Assembly (NCBI GenBank): GCA_019117065.1
Contig: DXAK01000008.1
Location: 62,001 to 126,000 of the forward strand
DNA: 64,000 nt
Direction: 5' to 3'
Origin: Candidatus Mediterraneibacter pullicola
Lineage (GTDB): Bacteria > Bacillota > Clostridia > Lachnospirales > Lachnospiraceae
Position numbers and translations under genes: made by a program. The notes beneath the pieces are model-generated. The model saw only the letters and a list, made by a program, of their open reading frames with translations, made no database searches and was not told the DNA's origin. Positions 1 through 9,555 of the stretch are shown here, in pieces (position 1 is the stretch's first letter; each line of letters opens with the position of its first letter).

Positions 1-216
1 GAGAAAGGATACATCGATAAGGTCATCACCACAAACCTGACCTATCTGCCGCCGGAACTCTATGAAAAACCGTATTTTGTAAATGCAGATATGAGTAAAT
101 TCCTTGCGCTGATCATCGATTCCCTGAATCATGACATCACCATCGGAACCGTATTGAACCCAACAGATAAGATCCACGCTCTTCTTGAGAAAAAAGCGCG
201 GGGAGAAAAAATATAA
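1..216 (+). CDS. prs: Ribose-phosphate pyrophosphokinase, C-terminal end (partial)
   Basis: An open frame enters the window at base 1 and stops with TAA at 214-216, leaving 71 codons. The residues NLTYLPPELYEKPYF and the following DMSKFLALIIDSLNHD match the C-terminal tail of clostridial PRPP synthetase, which makes phosphoribosyl pyrophosphate from ribose 5-phosphate and ATP for purine, pyrimidine, His and Trp synthesis. The catalytic and PRPP-binding loops lie outside the window, so activity cannot be judged. A hairpin repeat follows seven bases after the stop, and the next gene converges on it. Confidence 0.85.
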   Translation, partial: EKGYIDKVITTNLTYLPPELYEKPYFVNADMSKFLALIIDSLNHDITIGTVLNPTDKIHALLEKKARGEKI

Positions 217-222
217 AACTAT

Positions 223-281
223 GTTCCCGGAGCTATATCATAACGCAAAGCCATTCTGCTCTGTGATATAACTCCGGGAAC
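223..281. repeat. Palindromic REP-like hairpin, copy 1
   Basis: An 18-base arm beginning GTTCCCGGA (223-240) pairs with an arm ending CCGGGAAC (264-281). It lies just after the prs stop and between convergent genes, so it may work as a transcript 3' end. There is no strong U-tract, which argues against an ordinary intrinsic terminator. A diverged copy lies at 18264-18328 in inverted orientation, with paired base changes in the stem. Confidence 0.7.
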
Positions 282-301
282 CATTATTTGTGCATCTTTT
301 C

Positions 302-796
302 CTAGCGCAGCCTCCGTCCTTCATACTTCTGCTTTGTCTTTAAGAACCGCATCAGAGCTGCAAACCGTTCTTCCAAGCTATCGCCTGTCTCGGTAAATTC
401 CAAGCTCTCAGACGCCGCGGTCAGGAAGCGCCCGTCGAGTTCTGTCTGATGCCGTTGAAGGAACCGGATTCTCTCCTCATTGTCTTCCAGTTCAAGGAAC
501 TTCAATATAAGAGACGTGGTAGTTCCCTGACGTCTTAGTTCGGCCGCAGGGCCTTCCCTCATATCCCGGCAAAGTTCAAAACGGCGCTTCTGATCGGCAT
601 GGGGATATTTTCCCATGTCGAGGGCGGCAAGAAAAGATTCCAGAAGGCTGGCATACACTTTATGGCTGCCTTCCACAGTCTCGAATATGACCATATCTTC
701 TCCTGTCTCCGTGCTGGTCGCATTATAAAGAATTCTATATTTTTTTCCTTTAAAATGTCTGTAGATCTCCCCCGCTCTCGGAATCCTTCTCTCCAT
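302..796 (-). CDS. DUF1653 domain protein
   Basis: A 164-residue protein. The N-terminal part (about residues 8-65) has the DUF1653 pattern: GEIYRHFKGKKYRIL, then an STETGED segment and a V-Y-A-S stretch. The rest (about 70-160) is charged and helical with no motif I recognise. The family has no established biochemical role; members are small, soluble and common in Firmicutes. The start is preceded by AAGGAGCTGTTT, a good ribosome site. It follows ilvA on the same strand after a 34-base gap and may be the last gene of that transcription unit. Confidence 0.7.
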   Translation of the reverse strand: MERRIPRAGEIYRHFKGKKYRILYNATSTETGEDMVIFETVEGSHKVYASLLESFLAALDMGKYPHADQKRRFELCRDMREGPAAELRRQGTTTSLILKFLELEDNEERIRFLQRHQTELDGRFLTAASESLEFTETGDSLEERFAALMRFLKTKQKYEGRRLR

Positions 797-830
797 AAAC
801 AGCTCCTTTCCCGCAGACGGTAACCTGTCT

Positions 831-2045
831 CTAATACAGTTTCGCGCTGATCATTTTAGGTCTGAATCCTTTCTTTTCCAGCGCATCCAGTATCTTATGT
901 TTGTGCTCCGTCCCAAACGCCTCCATGGTAATACGCAGTTCCACGGCTGCATTACGGTTAGTGCTCACGAACTGGTTGTGCTCCAATTTGATGACATTGC
1001 CCTGCTCATCTGCAATGGTCTTTGCCACCTGAACCAGTTCGCCCGGCTTATCCGGAAGAAGAACGGATACAGAGAAGATTCGGTCTCTCTGGATAAGGCC
1101 GTGCTGTACAATGGAGGACATAGTGATCACGTCCATATTTCCGCCGCTTAAGATACAAACGACCTTTTTTCCCTTACAGTCTAGCTGTTTTAATGCCGCC
1201 ACGGACAGAAGCCCAGAATTCTCCACGATCATCTTATGATTCTCTACCATATCAAGAAAGGCTCCAATGAGCTCATCATCTTCCACAAGAAGAATCTGGT
1301 CTACATTTTCCTGCACATACGGAAGAAGCTGATCCCCGACCGCCTTCACTGCCGTTCCATCGGCGATGGTGTTGGCGCTCTCAAGCTCCACCACTTCTCC
1401 CGCGGCTACCGCCGCGGTCATGCTAGCCGCCTCCGCAGGTTCCACACCGATAACTTTGATCTTTGGATTCAGCATTTTAGCGAGGGTTGACACACCGGAG
1501 ATCAATCCTCCTCCACCAATGGGGACAAGAATATAATCCACTGTAGGAAGCTCCTGCACGATCTCCATCGCGATGGAGCCCTGCCCGGTTGCCACGTCTA
1601 GGTCATTGAAGGGGTGGACAAAGGTATATCCCTTCTCTTCCGCCAGTTTGCACGCATACTCATAAGCATCGTCATACACGTCTCCATAAAGGATGACTTC
1701 CGCGCCGTAGCTCTTTGTCCGGTTCACCTTAATGAGCGGTGTGACCGTGGGCATAACGATCACTGCCTTGCACCCGAATTGCTTCGCCGCAAAAGCCACG
1801 CCCTGCGCATGATTGCCAGCAGATGCGGTAATGAGCCCTCTTTCGCGCTCCTCCTCTGTGAGAGTGCTGATCTTATAGTACGCTCCACGGATCTTATACG
1901 CGCCTGTGTGCTGCATATTTTCCGGCTTTAAATATACTTTTCCGCCGCTATTCTCACTCAAATAATCGCTGTAAATGAGCTTTGTCGGATTAGTTACTTT
2001 CTTGACTAATTCGCTTGCCTCCTCGAATTTTTCTAAAGTCATCAT
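831..2045 (-). CDS. ilvA: Threonine ammonia-lyase with C-terminal ACT domain
   Basis: A 404-residue PLP-dependent enzyme converting threonine to 2-oxobutyrate and ammonia, the first step to isoleucine. The PLP lysine lies in the GAYKIRGAY segment near residue 50. The glycine-rich phosphate loop IGGGGLISG is near residue 175. From about residue 325 an ACT domain begins (FSVSVLLPDKPGELVQVA), as in the medium-length IlvA/TdcB type. The start codon overlaps the ftsY stop in an ATGA arrangement, with AGAGGAG eight bases upstream, so translation is probably coupled to ftsY. Whether it acts in biosynthesis or catabolism cannot be settled here; the ACT domain suggests allosteric control. Confidence 0.92.
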   Translation of the reverse strand: MMTLEKFEEASELVKKVTNPTKLIYSDYLSENSGGKVYLKPENMQHTGAYKIRGAYYKISTLTEEERERGLITASAGNHAQGVAFAAKQFGCKAVIVMPTVTPLIKVNRTKSYGAEVILYGDVYDDAYEYACKLAEEKGYTFVHPFNDLDVATGQGSIAMEIVQELPTVDYILVPIGGGGLISGVSTLAKMLNPKIKVIGVEPAEAASMTAAVAAGEVVELESANTIADGTAVKAVGDQLLPYVQENVDQILLVEDDELIGAFLDMVENHKMIVENSGLLSVAALKQLDCKGKKVVCILSGGNMDVITMSSIVQHGLIQRDRIFSVSVLLPDKPGELVQVAKTIADEQGNVIKLEHNQFVSTNRNAAVELRITMEAFGTEHKHKILDALEKKGFRPKMISAKLY

Positions 2046-2983
2046 GATGTCTGCTCCTCTTCTCTATAAAACAATGCATTTACAAACTCATTGGAATCGA
2101 ATTTCTGAAGGTCGTCGATGGTTTCGCCCACGCCGATATACTTCACTGGGATACCCAGCTCCGCCTGTATTGCAACCGCAATACCGCCCTTTGCCGTTCC
2201 GTCCATTTTCGTCAGGATCACTCCTGTAATGTCCGCGGCATCATTAAATTCTTTCGCCTGAGCGAGAGCATTCTGTCCGGTCGTTGCGTCGAGCACTACG
2301 AGAGTCTCTCTAAACGCCTCCGGATATTCCCGGTCAATGACACGGTTAATCTTCTTTAACTCCTCCATGAGGTTCTTCTTATTGTGGAGGCGTCCTGCCG
2401 TGTCGCAGAGAAGGACGTCCGCCTTTCTTGCCTTTGCCGCCGCCACTGCATCGTATATGACGGATGCCGGGTCAGCGCCCTCCTGACCACCGATCATATC
2501 CACGCCCGCGCGATTTGCCCACTCGCGCAGCTGTTCGCCTGCCGCTGCGCGAAATGTGTCTGCCGCTGCCAGCACCACCTTTCTCCCCTGAGATTTTAGT
2601 TTTCCCGCAAGTTTTCCGATGGTGGTCGTCTTTCCCACCCCGTTGACACCGATCACGAACACCACGGATGTGCGTTCCTCAAACTCATAAGCTGCAACGC
2701 CCACATCCATCTGTTCCCGGATACTGTCGATGAGGAGCTGCCTGCACTCGATCGGTTCTTTGATGTGCTGTTCGCGAACCTTTTCTCTTAAATCTTCCAA
2801 AATACTCATGGTCGCGTGCACGCCTAAGTCTCCCATAATGAGCGTTTCTTCCAGCTCCTCATAGAAGTCCTCATCTATCTTTGAAAACCCGTGGAAAATG
2901 CTGTCCATCCCGGTTACAATATTATCCCTCGTCTTTGAAAGACCCGAGACAAGGCGTTTAAAAAATCCCTGTTTTTCTTCCAT
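2042..2983 (-). CDS. ftsY: Signal recognition particle receptor FtsY
   Basis: A 313-residue SRP-family GTPase that docks ribosome-SRP complexes at the membrane. The short N domain starts near residue 20. The G domain has the P-loop GVNGVGKTTT, a DTAGR box and TKMDGTAKGG. The acidic A region of longer homologues is reduced to a short leader, usual in Firmicutes. AAAGGAAGAGTCATAT precedes the ATG. It follows smc after a 34-base gap, the classic rnc-smc-ftsY order. Downstream one often finds ylxM-ffh, but here ilvA overlaps the stop. Confidence 0.96.
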   Translation of the reverse strand: MEEKQGFFKRLVSGLSKTRDNIVTGMDSIFHGFSKIDEDFYEELEETLIMGDLGVHATMSILEDLREKVREQHIKEPIECRQLLIDSIREQMDVGVAAYEFEERTSVVFVIGVNGVGKTTTIGKLAGKLKSQGRKVVLAAADTFRAAAGEQLREWANRAGVDMIGGQEGADPASVIYDAVAAAKARKADVLLCDTAGRLHNKKNLMEELKKINRVIDREYPEAFRETLVVLDATTGQNALAQAKEFNDAADITGVILTKMDGTAKGGIAVAIQAELGIPVKYIGVGETIDDLQKFDSNEFVNALFYREEEQTS

Positions 2984-3017
2984 ATATGACTCTTCCTTTC
3001 TGCGTCTTTCTCTGTGA

Positions 3018-6000
3018 TCACTTGTCTAGCTTGTCCTCTAACAGATCTACCGACACAAGGGTGGACACTCCTTTTTCCTGCATGGTAATGCCATACAGAC
3101 GGTCCGCCGACGCCATTGTTCCCCTTCTGTGGGTGATGACGATAAACTGTGTGTTTTTTGTCAGCTTATGAAGGTACTGGGCAAACCTGCTCACGTTATT
3201 GTCGTCCAGAGCCGCCTCGATCTCATCCAGAAGACAGAAAGGCGACGGTTTTAAATTCTGGATCGCAAACAACAGCGAGATGGCGGTCAACGCCTTCTCC
3301 CCGCCGGAGAGCTGCATCATGTTCTGAAGTTTCTTACCGGGCGGCTGCGCGATAATGCGGATACCAGCCTCAAGGATATCCTCGTCCTCCATCAGCTCTA
3401 ATGTTCCTTTTCCTCCTCCGAAAAGCTGTTTGAACACGCTGTTGAACTCTTCAGCAATACGGCCAAACTGTTCTGTGAACTGCTTCCTCATAGCAACATC
3501 CAATTCGTCAATAATCTGTACAAGGGTTGCTTCCGCCTCTACCAGATCGTCGTGCTGGCCTTTTAAGAACTCATAGCGCTCGGAAATATTTTTGAAGTCC
3601 TCGATGGCGTTTACATTGACCGTGCCCAGCTTTCGGATTTCATTTTTCAAATTCTGGATCTGACGTTTCATATATGACAAATCCGTCAGGTTCTCATCCC
3701 GCAATTCCATAGCGTGATTATATGTAAGCTCATACTCCTCCCACATATAATTCATCTGCTTCTCAGAAGCCGCTTCATAGGATTCCTTCTGACTGTTCAG
3801 ACGGAAACATTCCTTGTCAAGGGATGAGATATGTTTTGAAAGTTCCTCACGCATTCTCAGGAAATCCTTATGCTTTTGATTCAGAGCATCCCTGTTTTCC
3901 GTCTGCGCCTTAATCTCTTTATTGATCTCTTCAAACAGTTCCTTGGAATCCTCGATGGTCTGCCTAAGTTCCCGGATCTTCTCTTCCTTCCCGCGGATTT
4001 CCTCAGAAGCACTATCCTTATTGGAGTCAAGCTCCTTAAGTTCTTCCTCGAATTTCGCGATCTCCTCGTCAATACGGGATACATTCTCCATGATAAACGC
4101 AGCCTGCTGTTCCAGTGCGGCAAGGGAGAGATGTACCTCCTCCGACTCTTTCATCTGCGCGCCTTCTGTCACCCTCTCCTCATCGAGCAGCCTCTGAAGT
4201 TCCTCAATCCTTGTATTTAATTCCTGTTCCAAATTCTCTGAAGTCTCCAGTTCCATCCGGATGGATTCTTCGTTGTCATCAATCTCCCTTAGGTCGCGCT
4301 CTAACTTCTCCTGCTCTGCGGCATATACGCCACATCTTAGCTTTGCCTCTTCCATACGGACACTGATCTGTTCTACATTCATTTTTGCCGTATTCTCGAC
4401 AACCGATGCCTTGCGCAGCTCCTGCTGGATCTGATCGATCGTGTTGTAACATACCGCACGGGTATTTTTGATCCGCGAAACCTCCTGCTCCATTGCGTCC
4501 ATATCTTCCTTTAACATGGCTACGGTTTTCTCAAACTCTTCGATCTCCCTTCGCCTGCTCAAAAGGTTACTGGAATTCTTAAACGCTCCTCCGGTCATGG
4601 AACCTCCGGGATTGATCAGCTCACCTTCCAACGTCACAAGGCGCAGAGACTGGCGGTATTTGCGTCCTATGGCAATGCCGTTATCAATAGTGTCCACCAC
4701 GATGGTGCGCCCTAGAAGCTGGTCTGCCAAACCTTCAAAACGTTTCTCTACATGGACGAGCGTGTTCGCCAGCCCGATGACACCCTTTTCCTTAAGCGCC
4801 TCCTCACTGCGGATCCCCCCGGCTCCGCGCATGCTTGTCAGCGGCAGGAAGGTAGCCCGCCCGAACTTATTGTTCTTTAAGAAAGCAATCATCCGCTTTG
4901 CCGTCTCCTCATTGTCCGTGACGATATTCTGGATGCTTCCCCCCAGCGCGGTCTCAACGGCGATCTCATATTCTTTGTCAACTTTAATGATATCTGCCAC
5001 AACGCCGATCAGGCCTTTTTCTTTCTCCTTGTTTGCCATGACTCTGCGGATACTGTTTCCGTAGCCGTCATAGCGCTCGGTAATATTCTTCAGTGATTCA
5101 AGGCGGGAAGACTCTCTGTGATATGCGGTCTGCCCGATACGGAGTTTTTCCTGCTTCTCATCCAGCTCTTCCTGAAATTTAGCGATCTTCTGTTCATTGT
5201 CCGCAATCTTTGCATTATATTGCGCGATTGTCTCCTGAACCTGATGCAGTTCTTCCTCGTATTGTTTTAAGAGTTCTGCCTGACGCTCCGCCTCTGCCGA
5301 AACTTCCAGAATATTTCTCGCCAGCTCAGACTTTCTCATCGCGATCTGTTCTTTCGTGGTGTCATAATGCTGGATCTTTGCCTTTGTGGAAGCCCTGTTC
5401 CCAAGGATATCCATGATCTCCTGCTTCCTGCCCTCAATTTCTGCGGTGTGTTCGGCGATCCGGCTCTGCACCTCAATCAGCTGTTCTCTTGCTTCCCTAT
5501 CACGCTCAGATGCTTCTTGTAATTTTTCCTGCGCGTCCTGCTTTTCTTTCTCGAGGGAAGATTTTTGCTCTTGCCTTGTCTTTATTTCCACACGCACTGT
5601 ATTCAGACGGTTGTCATAATGCTCGTCATTCATGCGCGCAGTATTGATCTGCTCTTTTAAGACGTTGATCTGCCCTTCTAACTGCTGCTTCAAAAGATTC
5701 GTCTCATTAAGCTGGTTTTTGGCGGTCTCAATGGCAAGATCAATAGTCTCGACCTCCTCCTCAATCGCCTCATATTCCGCTTTCATCTCCTCATATCGGA
5801 CATTGGAATCTTCCATCTCGGCAGCGGCGATATCATACTTCTCCTCCACCTCTTTCATCCGCTCGCGGATCCGTTCCTCCTCAAGGAGGAACATATTGAT
5901 GTCAAAAGTCTTTAACTCTTCCTTTTTCTTTAGATATTCTTTCGCCGTCTCAGACTGTTTCTCCAGCGGGCCAAGCTGCCGTTCCAGCTCCTGAAGGATG

Positions 6001-6578
6001 TCGTTGACGCGGGTTAAGTTCATCCGTTCTTCCTCCAGCTTCTTAAGAGAAAGATTTTTGCGCCGCTTGAATTTTACGATACCCGCCGCCTCGTCAAAGA
6101 GTTCTCTCCTCTCCTCTGGTTTGCCGCTTAAGATCTTATCGATCTGGCCCTGACCGATGATGGAATATCCTTCTTTTCCGATCCCCGTATCGTAGAACAT
6201 CTCATTGATATCTTTTAACCGGCACGCTGCACCGTTAATCAGATACTCGCTCTCCCCAGAGCGGTACAGTTTACGGGTCACGGTCACTTCCTCATAGTCC
6301 ACAGGAAGCTGATGGTCTGAATTATCCAGTGTGATCGCCACAGATGCATAACTTAAAGGCTTGCGGTTCTCTGTACCCGAGAAGATAACATCCTGCATGC
6401 TCCCGCCGCGGAGCTGCTTGACTCTCTGCTCCCCGAGCACCCAGCGCACCGCATCGGCAACGTTACTCTTTCCACTCCCGTTTGGTCCCACGATCCCGGT
6501 AATCCCGTTATGAAAGTCGAATTTTATCTTGTTTGCAAAGGACTTAAAGCCCTGCACTTCAATGTTTTTAAGATACAT
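3018..6578 (-). CDS. smc: Chromosome segregation protein SMC
   Basis: An 1186-residue SMC ATPase, the usual bacterial length. The N-terminal head has Walker [14 protein letters not shown] near residue 32. Two long coiled coils rich in Glu, Lys and Gln flank a hinge at about 515-660. The C-terminal head carries the signature [16 protein letters not shown] and Walker [13 protein letters not shown]. With ScpA and ScpB, not in this window, it compacts and segregates the chromosome. It starts 11 bases after rnc stops, so the two are cotranscribed. No frameshift is seen. Confidence 0.97.
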   Translation of the reverse strand: MYLKNIEVQGFKSFANKIKFDFHNGITGIVGPNGSGKSNVADAVRWVLGEQRVKQLRGGSMQDVIFSGTENRKPLSYASVAITLDNSDHQLPVDYEEVTVTRKLYRSGESEYLINGAACRLKDINEMFYDTGIGKEGYSIIGQGQIDKILSGKPEERRELFDEAAGIVKFKRRKNLSLKKLEEERMNLTRVNDILQELERQLGPLEKQSETAKEYLKKKEELKTFDINMFLLEEERIRERMKEVEEKYDIAAAEMEDSNVRYEEMKAEYEAIEEEVETIDLAIETAKNQLNETNLLKQQLEGQINVLKEQINTARMNDEHYDNRLNTVRVEIKTRQEQKSSLEKEKQDAQEKLQEASERDREAREQLIEVQSRIAEHTAEIEGRKQEIMDILGNRASTKAKIQHYDTTKEQIAMRKSELARNILEVSAEAERQAELLKQYEEELHQVQETIAQYNAKIADNEQKIAKFQEELDEKQEKLRIGQTAYHRESSRLESLKNITERYDGYGNSIRRVMANKEKEKGLIGVVADIIKVDKEYEIAVETALGGSIQNIVTDNEETAKRMIAFLKNNKFGRATFLPLTSMRGAGGIRSEEALKEKGVIGLANTLVHVEKRFEGLADQLLGRTIVVDTIDNGIAIGRKYRQSLRLVTLEGELINPGGSMTGGAFKNSSNLLSRRREIEEFEKTVAMLKEDMDAMEQEVSRIKNTRAVCYNTIDQIQQELRKASVVENTAKMNVEQISVRMEEAKLRCGVYAAEQEKLERDLREIDDNEESIRMELETSENLEQELNTRIEELQRLLDEERVTEGAQMKESEEVHLSLAALEQQAAFIMENVSRIDEEIAKFEEELKELDSNKDSASEEIRGKEEKIRELRQTIEDSKELFEEINKEIKAQTENRDALNQKHKDFLRMREELSKHISSLDKECFRLNSQKESYEAASEKQMNYMWEEYELTYNHAMELRDENLTDLSYMKRQIQNLKNEIRKLGTVNVNAIEDFKNISERYEFLKGQHDDLVEAEATLVQIIDELDVAMRKQFTEQFGRIAEEFNSVFKQLFGGGKGTLELMEDEDILEAGIRIIAQPPGKKLQNMMQLSGGEKALTAISLLFAIQNLKPSPFCLLDEIEAALDDNNVSRFAQYLHKLTKNTQFIVITHRRGTMASADRLYGITMQEKGVSTLVSVDLLEDKLDK

Positions 6579-6589
6579 ATAACACCTGC

Positions 6590-7279
6590 TTATCTTTGTT
6601 TTTTCAGACAGAGGATCGCCTGATAGGCAGCCTGCTGTTCCGCCGCTTTTTTAGAGCGCCCTTTTCCTTCCCCGAAGACCCTCTCGCCGATTAGCGCCTC
6701 CACAGAGAAGGTCCTGTCGTGATCCGGCCCCTCTGCGCTTACCAGACGATAAGATATCTTCCCGCCTTTCTCCGCCTGAACCATCTCCTGAAGGATCGTT
6801 TTACTATCATAAAAGAGTTTCTTATCCTCGAGATCTGTCAGCACGAATTTATGGATAAACTCTTTTGCACTAGTAAAACCACCATCCAGATATACCGCCC
6901 CGATCAACGCCTCCAGCGCGTCGGATGTTACGGAATCCCGCTTTCTTCCCCCGGTAGCTTCCTCGCCTTTTCCGAGAAGAAGGTACTCTCCGAGGCCGAT
7001 ATCCCCTGCGCACAAAGCAAGAGACGGCTCGCACACCATGCTTGCCCTTGTCTTTGTCAACTCGCCTTCCGGCATTTTGGGAGATTCCTTAAATAAAAAC
7101 TCGCTTGACACAAGTTCAAGTACTGCGTCCCCTAAAAATTCCAGGCGTTCGTTACACTGTTCTTTCGGAAGGTGCCTCTCATTTGTATAGGAGCTGTGCA
7201 TCATGGCGTGCTCAAGAAGGGAGAAATCCCGGAACTTATAGCCGATCTTCTGCTCCAGTCCTTTTAATCTTTCTTTCAT
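6590..7279 (-). CDS. rnc: Ribonuclease III
   Basis: A 229-residue double-strand-specific endoribonuclease for rRNA processing and structured mRNA decay. The catalytic signature NERLEFLGDAVLEL is near residue 40. A second acidic site (DALEALIGAVYLD) follows near 110. A C-terminal double-stranded RNA-binding domain (about 155-225) ends in GRSKKAAEQQAAYQAI. I chose the ATG at 7279, beginning MKERLKGLEQ, because AAGGAA lies just upstream and because the longer frame to 7318 would run through the acpP terminator. Confidence 0.95.
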   Translation of the reverse strand: MKERLKGLEQKIGYKFRDFSLLEHAMMHSSYTNERHLPKEQCNERLEFLGDAVLELVSSEFLFKESPKMPEGELTKTRASMVCEPSLALCAGDIGLGEYLLLGKGEEATGGRKRDSVTSDALEALIGAVYLDGGFTSAKEFIHKFVLTDLEDKKLFYDSKTILQEMVQAEKGGKISYRLVSAEGPDHDRTFSVEALIGERVFGEGKGRSKKAAEQQAAYQAILCLKKQR

Positions 7280-7304
7280 AGATGTTTCCTTTTTCTTTAT
7301 GAAA

Positions 7305-7332
7305 ATGAAAAAGCCCACAGGGGCTTTTTCAT
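7305..7332 (-). terminator. Intrinsic terminator after acpP
   Basis: A 12-bp perfect stem (ATGAAAAAGCCC with GGGCTTTTTCAT), four-base loop, followed on the minus strand by a T-rich run. It sits 15 bases past the acpP stop and upstream of rnc, so it probably attenuates read-through from plsX-acpP into rnc-smc-ftsY. Confidence 0.85.
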
Positions 7333-7347
7333 TTCATGAATCATTAC

Positions 7348-7578
7348 TTATTCCGCTGCTTTTTTAATCTGATCTACCGCATCCTGAACGGTTACGATCT
7401 TCTCTGCTTCTTCATTGTCAATCTCGATGTCAAACTCCTCTTCGATCCCCATGATAATCTGGAAAATGTCCAGTGAATCCGCGCCGAGATCATCTACAAA
7501 TGTAGTCTCTGGCCTGATCTCTTCTCTCTGTACGTTAAGAACGTCCGCAATGATCTCCTGAAGCTTTTCAAATTCCAT
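7348..7578 (-). CDS. acpP: Acyl carrier protein
   Basis: A 76-residue acidic protein carrying growing acyl chains in fatty acid synthesis. The phosphopantetheine attachment serine is in [12 protein letters not shown]. The length is typical. AAGGAGGATTTATC precedes the ATG. It follows plsX directly; the fabD and fabG genes that lie between plsX and acpP in Bacillus subtilis are absent here. Confidence 0.97.
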   Translation of the reverse strand: MEFEKLQEIIADVLNVQREEIRPETTFVDDLGADSLDIFQIIMGIEEEFDIEIDNEEAEKIVTVQDAVDQIKKAAE

Positions 7579-7595
7579 GATAAATCCTCCTTGTT

Positions 7596-8627
7596 TTACT
7601 CACTTTCTCTCTCTTCTTCCTGCGTCTTTTGGATTGCTGCCTTTATCTTTTCATTTATTTTCTGCTCTTTAAATGTGACGCACTGGATAATGGAATTACA
7701 TACCTCTTTGGAAGTGGAACTTCCATGTGTCTTTACTACCAGACCTTTTAGGCCCAGCAGAGGCGCTCCTCCGTATTCGCTGGAATCAAAGTCTTTTAAG
7801 GTAGCTTTCAGAGCCGGTTTTACAAGAAGGGCTCCGATCTTGCTGCGAAGATTCGACATCATCCCTCTTTTTACCTTCTTCATCAGCGCTCCGCCGACTC
7901 CCTCGTAAAGTTTGAGGATCACATTTCCCACAAATGCTTCGCAGACGATAACGTCCACGTTTCCGTAGGGGATCTCTCTCGCCTCGACGCTTCCCACAAA
8001 ATTGATATCAGAGCAAGCTTTCAGAAGCGGGAAAGTCTCTTTTACAAGAGCATTGCCTTTTTCCTCTTCCGCACCGATATTTACGATACCGACAGTTGGG
8101 TTCTTCTTGCCTATAATGCTCTCCATATAAATGGATCCCATCTTGGCAAACTGTACGAGATGAGAAGGTCTTGCATCCACGTTCGCCCCACAGTCGATCA
8201 GCAGGGACACCCCTTTGAGCGTTGGGACAAGAGGCGCTAGCGGCGGTCTTTCCACGCCCTTGATCCTGCCCACCAGCACCTGTCCTCCTACAAGAACCGC
8301 ACCCGTGCTTCCGGCGGATACAAAAGCGTCAGCCTCTCCGTCCTTCACCAGCTTCATGGCAACCACAATAGAGGAATCTTTTTTCCCTCTGATTGCTTTC
8401 ACCGGAGGTTCCGCCGTCTCGATGACCTCGGACGCATTGACGATCCTGATCTGCTCTTTTGGATATGTGTACTGCGACAGTTCCTTTTTCAGAACCTCTT
8501 CCTGCCCTGTCAGCAGAATCAAAATGTCTTCTCTCTGCTGTACTGCTTCCACTGCTCCTTTCACGATCTCTGACGGCGCATTGTCCCCGCCCATCGCGTC
8601 TAGAGCAACCCGTGTAATTTCAGACAT
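7596..8627 (-). CDS. plsX: Phosphate acyltransferase PlsX
   Basis: A 343-residue enzyme making acyl-phosphate from acyl-ACP, the first step of phosphatidic acid synthesis with PlsY. The N-terminal [12 protein letters not shown] is diagnostic, and [12 protein letters not shown] follows near residue 100. I chose the ATG at 8627, which has AGGAGGAAGGATC directly upstream; the longer frame to 8705 would overlap the rpmF terminator. No FapR-type operator is visible upstream. Confidence 0.95.
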   Translation of the reverse strand: MSEITRVALDAMGGDNAPSEIVKGAVEAVQQREDILILLTGQEEVLKKELSQYTYPKEQIRIVNASEVIETAEPPVKAIRGKKDSSIVVAMKLVKDGEADAFVSAGSTGAVLVGGQVLVGRIKGVERPPLAPLVPTLKGVSLLIDCGANVDARPSHLVQFAKMGSIYMESIIGKKNPTVGIVNIGAEEEKGNALVKETFPLLKACSDINFVGSVEAREIPYGNVDVIVCEAFVGNVILKLYEGVGGALMKKVKRGMMSNLRSKIGALLVKPALKATLKDFDSSEYGGAPLLGLKGLVVKTHGSSTSKEVCNSIIQCVTFKEQKINEKIKAAIQKTQEEERESE

Positions 8628-8690
8628 GATCCTTCCTCCTAACACTACTGAAAATATTCTACTGGAAAACATTATAAAAATCAATAAAAA

Positions 8691-8722
8691 AAAGACGTAA
8701 AACACAAAGTTTTTACGTCTTT
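8691..8722 (-). terminator. Terminator after rpmF
   Basis: Stem AAAGACGTAAAA paired with TTTTACGTCTTT around an eight-base loop, followed by a T/A-rich stretch on the minus strand. It separates yceD-rpmF from plsX, probably with partial read-through because plsX has no obvious promoter of its own. Confidence 0.75.
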
Positions 8723-8736
8723 TTGCACATCAGCGA

Positions 8737-8916
8737 TTAGTCTACGGAGATGATCTCACGCTTATTGTACGCGCCACATGCCTTGCATACACGGTGAGGC
8801 ATCATGAGCTCGCCGCACTTGCTACATTTTACAAGGTTCGGAGCACTCATCTTCCAGTTAGCTCTTCTCTTATCTCTTCTCGCTTTTGAAGATTTATTCT
8901 TCGGACAGATTGACAT
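8737..8916 (-). CDS. rpmF: 50S ribosomal protein L32
   Basis: A 59-residue basic ribosomal protein beginning MSICPKNKSSKARRDKRRA. It carries two Cys pairs (CSKCGE and CKACGA) forming the zinc-binding, four-cysteine L32 type. Its ribosome site AAGGAGGTG is encoded in the last codons of the preceding yceD gene, three bases before rpmF starts. The pairing with yceD is conserved across bacteria. Confidence 0.95.
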   Translation of the reverse strand: MSICPKNKSSKARRDKRRANWKMSAPNLVKCSKCGELMMPHRVCKACGAYNKREIISVD

Positions 8917-8919
8917 AGG

Positions 8920-9447
8920 TTACACCTCCTTAAAATTCTTAAATAAGTCACGGACAACTGACATTCTAGGATCAAGTCCCGGTTCCTCACAGTCGCAGGA
9001 CCCCGTATTCAAATTTTGGCCGCACACTTTGCAGAGGCCTTTGCAGTCCTCACGGCACAATGTCTTTTCTGGCCACTCTGACAAAATCACATTGTAGAGC
9101 AATTTGTCCACGTCAAGATGATATCCGTCAATAAAGTTTGATTCATCCAGCTCCTCTGTCAGTTCTGCGTCGGAGAGACCTACGTCCACATGCTTCGTGA
9201 CGTTCAGCACGAACTCACGTCTGACATCCTCAAGGCACCTGTCACAGGGAATGAGCGTCTCAAGTCCGGCGTCCGCATGGATAAGCAGTTCCTTACCCTT
9301 GACATGCTCCACTCTGACATGAACCGGCCCGCTTTTGACAATCGGATATTCCCCGGATTTCATCCGGATCGTGTCCATGGTAAGCGGCACAGTCTCTTCA
9401 ACCGTCTTATACTGGTCTGACAAAACGTCTGATAGGTTAATCAACAT
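8920..9447 (-). CDS. yceD: YceD family protein (DUF177)
   Basis: A 175-residue protein of the family found beside rpmF. It has an internal CDRCLEDVRREF segment and a cysteine-rich C-terminal part (CREDCKGLCKVCG, then CDCE), which may bind metal. In Escherichia coli and plants the family is linked to 23S rRNA accumulation; the mechanism is not settled. AGGAGTAATAACA precedes the ATG. This is the first gene of the yceD-rpmF-plsX-acpP-rnc-smc-ftsY run. Confidence 0.9.
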   Translation of the reverse strand: MLINLSDVLSDQYKTVEETVPLTMDTIRMKSGEYPIVKSGPVHVRVEHVKGKELLIHADAGLETLIPCDRCLEDVRREFVLNVTKHVDVGLSDAELTEELDESNFIDGYHLDVDKLLYNVILSEWPEKTLCREDCKGLCKVCGQNLNTGSCDCEEPGLDPRMSVVRDLFKNFKEV

Positions 9448-9475
9448 TGTTATTACTCCTATTCATACCTAGACC

Positions 9476-9503
9476 ATTATATCATGTAAATTGTGTTTGT
9501 CAA
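9476..9503 (-). promoter_or_regulatory. Promoter of the yceD-rpmF-plsX operon
   Basis: On the minus strand a perfect -35 TTGACA (9498-9503) is followed after 16 bases by a perfect -10 TATAAT (9476-9481), about 30 bases before the yceD ATG. This is one of the strongest sigma-A-type sites in the window, fitting a ribosomal protein and lipid operon. Confidence 0.9.
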
Positions 9504-9555
9504 CCATAAAATAAACTGGTTTTACGTGGCTTTCCCTGTGGTTCTGAAAAATATT

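Noticed and set aside
4468-5064. A 198-codon plus-strand frame within smc
   Set aside because: It is antisense to the SMC hinge region, with composition explained by the smc codons.
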